This document shows, piece after piece, positions 58,201 through 64,000 of a DNA stretch of 64,000 bases. Origin of the DNA: Ramazzottius varieornatus (Eukaryota; Tardigrada; Eutardigrada; Parachela; Ramazzottiidae); the NCBI GenBank assembly GCA_001949185.1, contig BDGG01000014.1:1405666-1469665 (forward strand). The letters are read 5' to 3'. The notes under the pieces were generated by a model. That model searched no databases. It was not told where the DNA came from and saw only the letters and a list, made by a program, of their open reading frames with translations. Position 1 is the stretch's first letter. Each line of letters opens with the position of its first letter. The translations under genes and the position numbers were made by a program.

Positions 58201-61200
58201 GAGAACTTGGACGAAATGGTCGATGGCATCAAGAACGTGGCGGCGCATCTGGACAAGCCGGAGCAGGACCAATTGCTGGAGGCCACGCGTCGTTTATGCA
58301 AGGCTCTTCGGGACCTGCTGGACGGCGCACAGCCGGGTGAAGCGGTAAGCAATGGAGACCAAGCCATCATGTCCTGGTAAACGGCAGACTAGCTGGTCCA
58401 TCATTGATTTGTCCATCCACAGCCGCGACAGAAGGTCTTTGACGCTGCCACCAACGTGGGCAAGGCGGTGATGGAGGTGATCAACCGCGTCGACCCCGTC
58501 AACATCGACTACCAGAACATGCTGGACGAGTTGGCCAAGAACGTGGCAACCGCCACTTCGGCCTTGGTGCGCCAGGCCAAGCAAGTAGCCTCCGCCACCG
58601 ACGACGTCGACTCGCAGAACCGTATCATCGCCGCAGCCACCGCTACAGCCCTCAACACCTCCGAGCTGGTGACGACGGCCAGAGTCCTCTCGCCGACCAT
58701 TGCCACCCCCGAGAACCAAGATCTGCTGCTGGATGCCGCACGCAGGGTGGCCAAATCTGTCCAGGACCTCATCGACGCCTGCAAGGTATGTATGCAGTAC
58801 CTCTGCCACACAGTCTTAATACTGATAGCTGACAGCGGTGGTGGTGGACAGAGGCGTGTTTCTTTGAATAGATTTCCAGTGCGCCCAAAGTGGTGCTGGA
58901 AGATCTGAATGATGCCGCTCGGCGGGTGACCGAAGCGCTGAACGACCTGCTGAGCCAGGTCAAGCGAGGTCCCGACGTCACGGCGCCACCCATGCCCTAC
59001 GAAGCCTCGGTCCACATCATCGAAGAGAGCACTCGCCAGCTGGTGGCCGCCCCCGAGCCGGCCGAGATGATCCGCCAGGCCAAGGTGTTGGCCCAAGCTA
59101 CAGCCGAGCTGGTCAAAGGACTCAAGTCGGAAGCCGAGCATGTCACCGACAAGGACCTCCAGCGACGTCTCTTGGACGCCTCCAGACAACTGGCCGACGC
59201 TACTACACGCCTGGTCGAAGCTGCCAAGGTACAGTAAGGTCACCTACTCCCACAAAATAGCTTAAACCCATCAATTGACCTCTTTTACTCTTGTTCGAAA
59301 TGCTTGATTCATCAAGAGCTTGGGTCACGTTAGAAAATTCGGATACGGTGAAGAGGTTCAGAAATCAATAGACACTTCTTGTGCCTTGGTTGACCTTTTT
59401 CTTCCAATGATAAGGTTAATGTTTCGATGTTAATTTCCACAATTCCTTTAGCATCCTTGTTTTACCATTTTTCTAGGATTTTTGTCTTTATTGGTAGTTA
59501 TGTGCGGCCTCACCGCAAGATGGTGGTCGGCGGCAAGCCATGCGAGACGCCGCCCAGAACATCAACATGCTGGCGCAACAAACGACGGAAGAGGACGAGA
59601 GGATTAGTCGACTACGCGGACTGGAGAGTGCGGCCAAGCGCGTCATCCACACCGGCACACAGACCATCAACGCCGCCAAGGGTGCCAAGGAGTATAACAA
59701 GCAGCCGGGAACACAGCAGCACCTGATGGACGTGGCCCGGATCTTGACCGATCGTCTGACCGAACTGATTACCGCCTTGAAGCGCACCGTCAGTGTGGGC
59801 ACACAGACTGACCCAGCGGCGGCAGCCCAACTAGTCCGCTCGGCAGAAGACACCCTGTCACCGGGTCACGAAATGGTCAACGCTGCCAGAGCAGCTGTCC
59901 CCACCGTCGATGACCATCGGGCTGCTAATCGGCAAGAGTTTCTGCCCAATATGCCATTAGGTCCTTACTATATATGGTTGTTGCTCTGTCTTACAGGTTA
60001 CGAGAATCTTCCAGTGACTTTAACAATGCCCTGGGTGACTTGAGAAGTTCGGTGCAGCGCATGAAGGAGGTGCAGCCAGCCACGGTGGATGCCGGCGTCG
60101 ATGCGGCCCTGACCGTCATCCACACACTGCAAGAAGATATCAACGAGTTCAAGCGAGCCGCTAACCGCGGTAACCTCGTACCCTTACCCGATGACACGGA
60201 CAGCACCGCCGCCGGCAACAGACTTCAGCAGTCGGCCAAACAGCTCAGTACCGCCACTGTCCAACTCCTCAATGCCTCCCAACAGGTAAGACTAACTCTA
60301 GCATTGTTGAAGGGAATATAAGGCTGATGAATGGTTTGACTTGCAGTACGACGAGACGTCGGTGTCGGATGCTTCGCAGAACGTGGCTCGCAGCCTGCAG
60401 GACCTGACAGAAGCGGCCCGCGGGGTGGCTGCCACCTCGCCCGACGATCGACAGTCGCAGCAGCGCATGCTGGACAGCGTCAAGGAAGTGGTGGAACGCA
60501 GTGCCTTCTTGGTTGACAATGTCCGCGAGGCCTTTGGCCAGCCCGGTCAGGCCCATCAGTCGCGGCTGGTCGATGCGGCTCGCCAAGTGGCCGAGGCTCT
60601 CGATCGCTGCTTGAAATGCCTGCCCGATCGCACCAAGGGTCTGACCAATGCTCTGCGTACCATCAATGAGTATAGCACCACCAGGCTGACCACCCAAGTC
60701 ACCATCTACCCACCTGGCCGATCACCAGTCAGAGTCCCAGGTACTGTGCAGTAAGACATTGATGACCATATCTCTGGCTTTGAGCTCATGACGAGGTCCT
60801 TTACAGGTGAGGTGCATATGCAGCTGAATGACGCCGCCTCCTACCTCAACGAAGCTGCCGGGGAAGTGGCTAGTTCGACCTTCGGACCGGCTGAACAGTT
60901 GGGAGCGGCCGGTGATCGTTACTCGGATGCCTACAAGAACTTTATGGAGACGACCATGACCATTGTCACCACTGAGACCGTAAGTGGACACCTGTACTTT
61001 GTCATGTCCAATGTTGAGACTGCGGTTCTCTCTGACAGGAGCGAGATCGTCGCGAAGAGATTGTCCACGGACTGAAAGACCTCTCTGCAGCTTCTCAACG
61101 TCTGCTGCAGCTGGCTCAACAAACTCACGGCCAACCACACGCTCCTCAGATGAAGAACCAGCTCAACGCTGCTGCTAGGTGAGGCCCCGTCAACCAAGGT

Positions 61201-64000
61201 CATACCAAGGTGCATAAAGTACGGTCGCTACTTTATACTGCTGTTGTGTGGTTGTAGAGCGGTAACGGAAAGCATCAACAATTTGTTGACATACTGCGCC
61301 AGCTCCTTGCCTACCCAGAAAGAGTGTGACGATGCCATTCGGCGCATCCACAGTCTTCGTCCCCTCTTGGAGGACTGCTGGCAGCCGGTTAATCAGCGCA
61401 GCTACTATGAGAGCCTGGACGCTGTCCTAGACTCTTCACGCGTACTGGGTGACGGTATGGCCGGCATCTCCAACGCCGCACGCTACAACCAAAGTGACAA
61501 CTTTATCCAAGCTGTGCGCGCCACATCCCAGGCCGTCAGCGCCTTGATTGAGAATGCGGCCCAAGCCGCCTACCTCATTGGTATCTCCGACCCCTCCAGC
61601 ACACAGGGCCGCCAGGGTATCATTGACCACCGCGCCGTCGCTGAAGCGGCCAGAGGTATCCACGAAGCCGGCAAAGTCTTTACCAGCCCTGCTCCTGCCT
61701 CCCATCAACAGGTAATGCAATTTAACCTTTCATAATAATGTAGAAACGGATAGGTCAATGACGGGTCTGTCTTGCAGATGCTGAGCTCGACGACGGAGAT
61801 AGCCAAGTATTTGCACGCCTTGTGCCACCAGTGCCGTAACGCTGCCAACCGCTGCGCCAACCCTGTGGCTAGTCGGCAGTTTGTGCAGTCGGCCAAAGAT
61901 ATCGCCCAAAACACGGCCAACCTGGTGCGGGCTGTGCGAGACCTGGAGAGTGGCGCACCGGCCGAGCAAGTTAACCGCCAGACCTGCGTCACTCACATCA
62001 ACACACTGACGCGCATCGTCAATGACCTCTCGGCCTACTCCTCCTCCCCGGAGTTTGCCAGCTCCGGTGGCCAGTTGAGCCAGGATGGACGCAAGGCTCA
62101 AGAGCCCATAATTGTCTCGGGACGATGCATCATCGATGCCAGCTCCAGTCTGATTCAAGGTAGGCTAACGTGCCATCCCTCTACCTGCATACTGGCCTAC
62201 CGTAGTTGCTGGCTGGCATGACTGTATGCAGGTGTCTGCATACTTGTGGTACAGGGCTAATTTATAGAATATACGGACTGGTATATTGCAGGTGCCAAGT
62301 CGCTGTCAGTCAACTCTCGTGATCCCGCCGCCTGGCAAGCCCTAACGTCGCAGTCGACCAATGTGTCGGATGCCGTCAAGTCGTTGGCCACATCCATCCG
62401 TGATCGTGCTCCGGGCCAGCAGGAGTGTACCGATGCCTTGGACAGACTGACCAGCCTGCTGCGCGTTGTCGATAAGGCCTCGCTGGAAGCGACACGTCAA
62501 ACGCTCAATCCTCGCAACACCAACACCACCGAGGTAACCTTCATCCAATACATCTTTAGAAAGAGAGTAGGAAATTGAAGGGCCATGATGGTACTTAGGG
62601 CTTTTACGATGTGACAATCACGACAACGTCGCAACTGAGCCAAAGCGTCACCTTGGTTGGCGACGCTGCCAAGTCGGAAGCGGAGGCCTTGGGTCACCGC
62701 GTGTCGCAAATGAGCAACTACTACCATCCACTGGTCCAAGATGCCATTGGTAGCGCCTCACGGACCGACAGCTCGCGTGACCAGATGGAGATTCTCAATC
62801 AGCTCAAGACAGTGCTGGAAGCGTCCATCCAGTTCATCGATGTCTCCAAAGCCTGTGGTGGCAACCCACGAACCCGCAACCTTCATAACGACCTTAACGA
62901 GGCCGCTGACGGTCTGATGGAGGCGCTGCGCGAACTGACGCAGACGCTGGAACGCATCCAGTCCGAATCGGGCTTCGTCCGCACCATGATCAACAACATC
63001 AACACGGCCATTTCCAACGTAAGATTGACGCTGTAATTTGTATCTAGCAGTTGGAAGGATGAATGTGCTTGTGGTGGGTGTGTAGGTGGACCAGCGGATG
63101 ATGCAGACGGACGAGTCCTTCTCGGACTACCAGACGCGCATGCTGAGGACGAGCAAGGAGATTACGCGTTTGACGCACGAAATCAACGCCAAGAGCGGCA
63201 GCGATCCGCAGGAGCTGGGCAACCTGACGCAGAACCTGTACGGGCAGTACAACCAGCTGGCTGAAGACTCACGGGGCGCCCAAGGGACGGCCGCCAGTGA
63301 CAATATCAGCCAGCGCATCCGTTCCAGCGTCCAGGACCTCGGTCGTTCCACCATTGATCTCATCAAGACGGCCGGCTCGCTGCAAGGCCACCCCACCGAC
63401 ACCTACATCAAGGATGAACTGTCCCGCAGCTCCAAGCTCGTCATCGAAAAGGTGCACAAAACATTGACCTGACCATTGCAGCCCTATATTCATTGTCCCT
63501 TTCTGCAGGTGTCGTACGTCCTGCAAGCTCTGCAGGAAGGTTCTCGCGGTACTCAAGCCTGCATTAATGCAGCTTCGACCGTTTCCGGTGTCATTGGTCA
63601 GTCGACGCTTTTCTCTCTCTTCAGCAGACTGGTCGCCAAATGAGTCAATGGCATTTTTACAGGTGATTTGGATACTTGTATCATGTTTGCAACAGCCGGT
63701 ACTCTTCAGCCCGACAATGAAGGAGATCGTTTCCAGGATCATCGGTACCAGTAGAGCATAGTCGACTTGTCAAGTGGTCCTTTGTGCCTTCCCTTCAGCC
63801 CGAATCTTCTGATTTGAACTATTTGGTGTGATAGATACAGACCTAAATTGTACTGTACAGCAGTTCGAGATCAGGAGATTGGGGCTGAAGAGTAGGCACA
63901 AAGTTGGACCTGACAAGTCGACCATGCCTGACAAGGCCGCTATCTTCCCCCTGTATGTTTTGGGGTTCTCAATCTTGACTGCTGCGTGCTTACAGGGAGG
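55276..64000 (+). CDS. TLN: Talin, 5' part (runs off the right edge)
   Basis: Twenty-five exons are visible, about 2,007 residues: 55276-55417, 55474-55571, 55697-55826, 55936-56139, 56464-56606, 56679-57047, 57107-57351, 57461-57653, 57721-57881, 58197-58344, 58423-58785, 58872-59228, 59498-59931, 59997-60285, 60347-60740, 60807-60979, 61039-61178, 61258-61711, 61778-62159, 62292-62533, 62599-63018, 63086-63451, 63509-63596, 63663-63744, 63996-64000. FERM head: F0 (MVLLSLKVRLPEVDATKTIQ), F1 with its loop, F2 (VYEEWILHHSLSELPAKVEY), F3 (LTTWPLTQVKRWAASPNTFS). A linker and helical rod bundles follow up to DLDTCIMFATAGTL. Talin binds integrin beta tails through F3, and vinculin and actin through the rod. 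The last intron and the five final bases fit the family sequence (DHREG). Exon 13 ends in a GC donor. Confidence 0.97.
63756..63927. repeat. Long imperfect palindrome (hairpin / MITE-like) in talin intron
   Basis: The left arm (63756-63820) and the reverse complement of the right arm (63862-63927) agree over most of about 65 bases: GTCGACTTGTCA, TTTGTGCC, CTTCAGCCC and AATCT-CTGAT blocks align in order. The spacer is about 41 nt. It fills most of the 251-nt intron before the exon at 63996. A small foldback transposable element is the simplest reading. Confidence 0.8.

Overview
This 64 kb window reads as nuclear DNA of an invertebrate animal, most likely an ecdysozoan (arthropod or close relative). 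The support is a chitin deacetylase, an alpha-PS2-type integrin, an apterous-class LIM-homeobox gene and an anion-type Cys-loop channel. Genes are compact: most introns are 50-100 nt with GT-AG borders, although two introns start with GC. I rebuilt the gene models by eye, following splice borders, reading phase and conserved motifs. Where exon lengths could be summed, the total is a whole number of codons. The window holds three 50-N assembly gaps (1264-1313, 26268-26317, 44884-44933), at least two of them inside repeats.

Left third (0-20 kb). On the minus strand are a secreted cysteine-rich protein (124-1345) and a single-pass receptor with three CUB domains and a cytoplasmic NPxY motif (1854-6915). 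The plus strand carries a chitin deacetylase-like protein (7899-9647), an alpha-arrestin (10486-12585) and a THAP-domain protein (13466-14861). The apterous/Lhx2/9 gene (15154-16987, minus) follows, with about 3.5 kb of mostly non-coding DNA upstream.

Middle (20-32 kb). Housekeeping genes are packed closely: adenylate kinase AK6 (minus), a membrane-linked SDR (plus), the ribosome-biogenesis factor TEX10/IPI1 (minus), peroxin PEX13 (plus, head to head with TEX10), an unrecognised small gene (minus) and mitochondrial ribosomal protein uS12m (plus).

Right half (32-64 kb). A complete 19-exon integrin alpha chain of the RGD-binding type is followed by a Cys-loop anion channel on the minus strand whose pore-region intron carries an element with terminal inverted repeats. 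Then comes a gene-poor stretch of about 6.5 kb, a zeta-class GST/maleylacetoacetate isomerase with an apparent one-base frameshift, an unrecognised 402-residue nuclear-type protein, and the first 25 exons of talin, which runs off the right edge.

Integrin alpha and talin act together: talin's FERM head binds integrin beta tails and activates the heterodimer that the alpha chain joins. The CUB receptor's NPLY motif is of the kind read by PTB-type domains, so three possible adhesion genes share the window; whether the clustering means anything is untested. I found no CRISPR array, rRNA or convincing tRNA.
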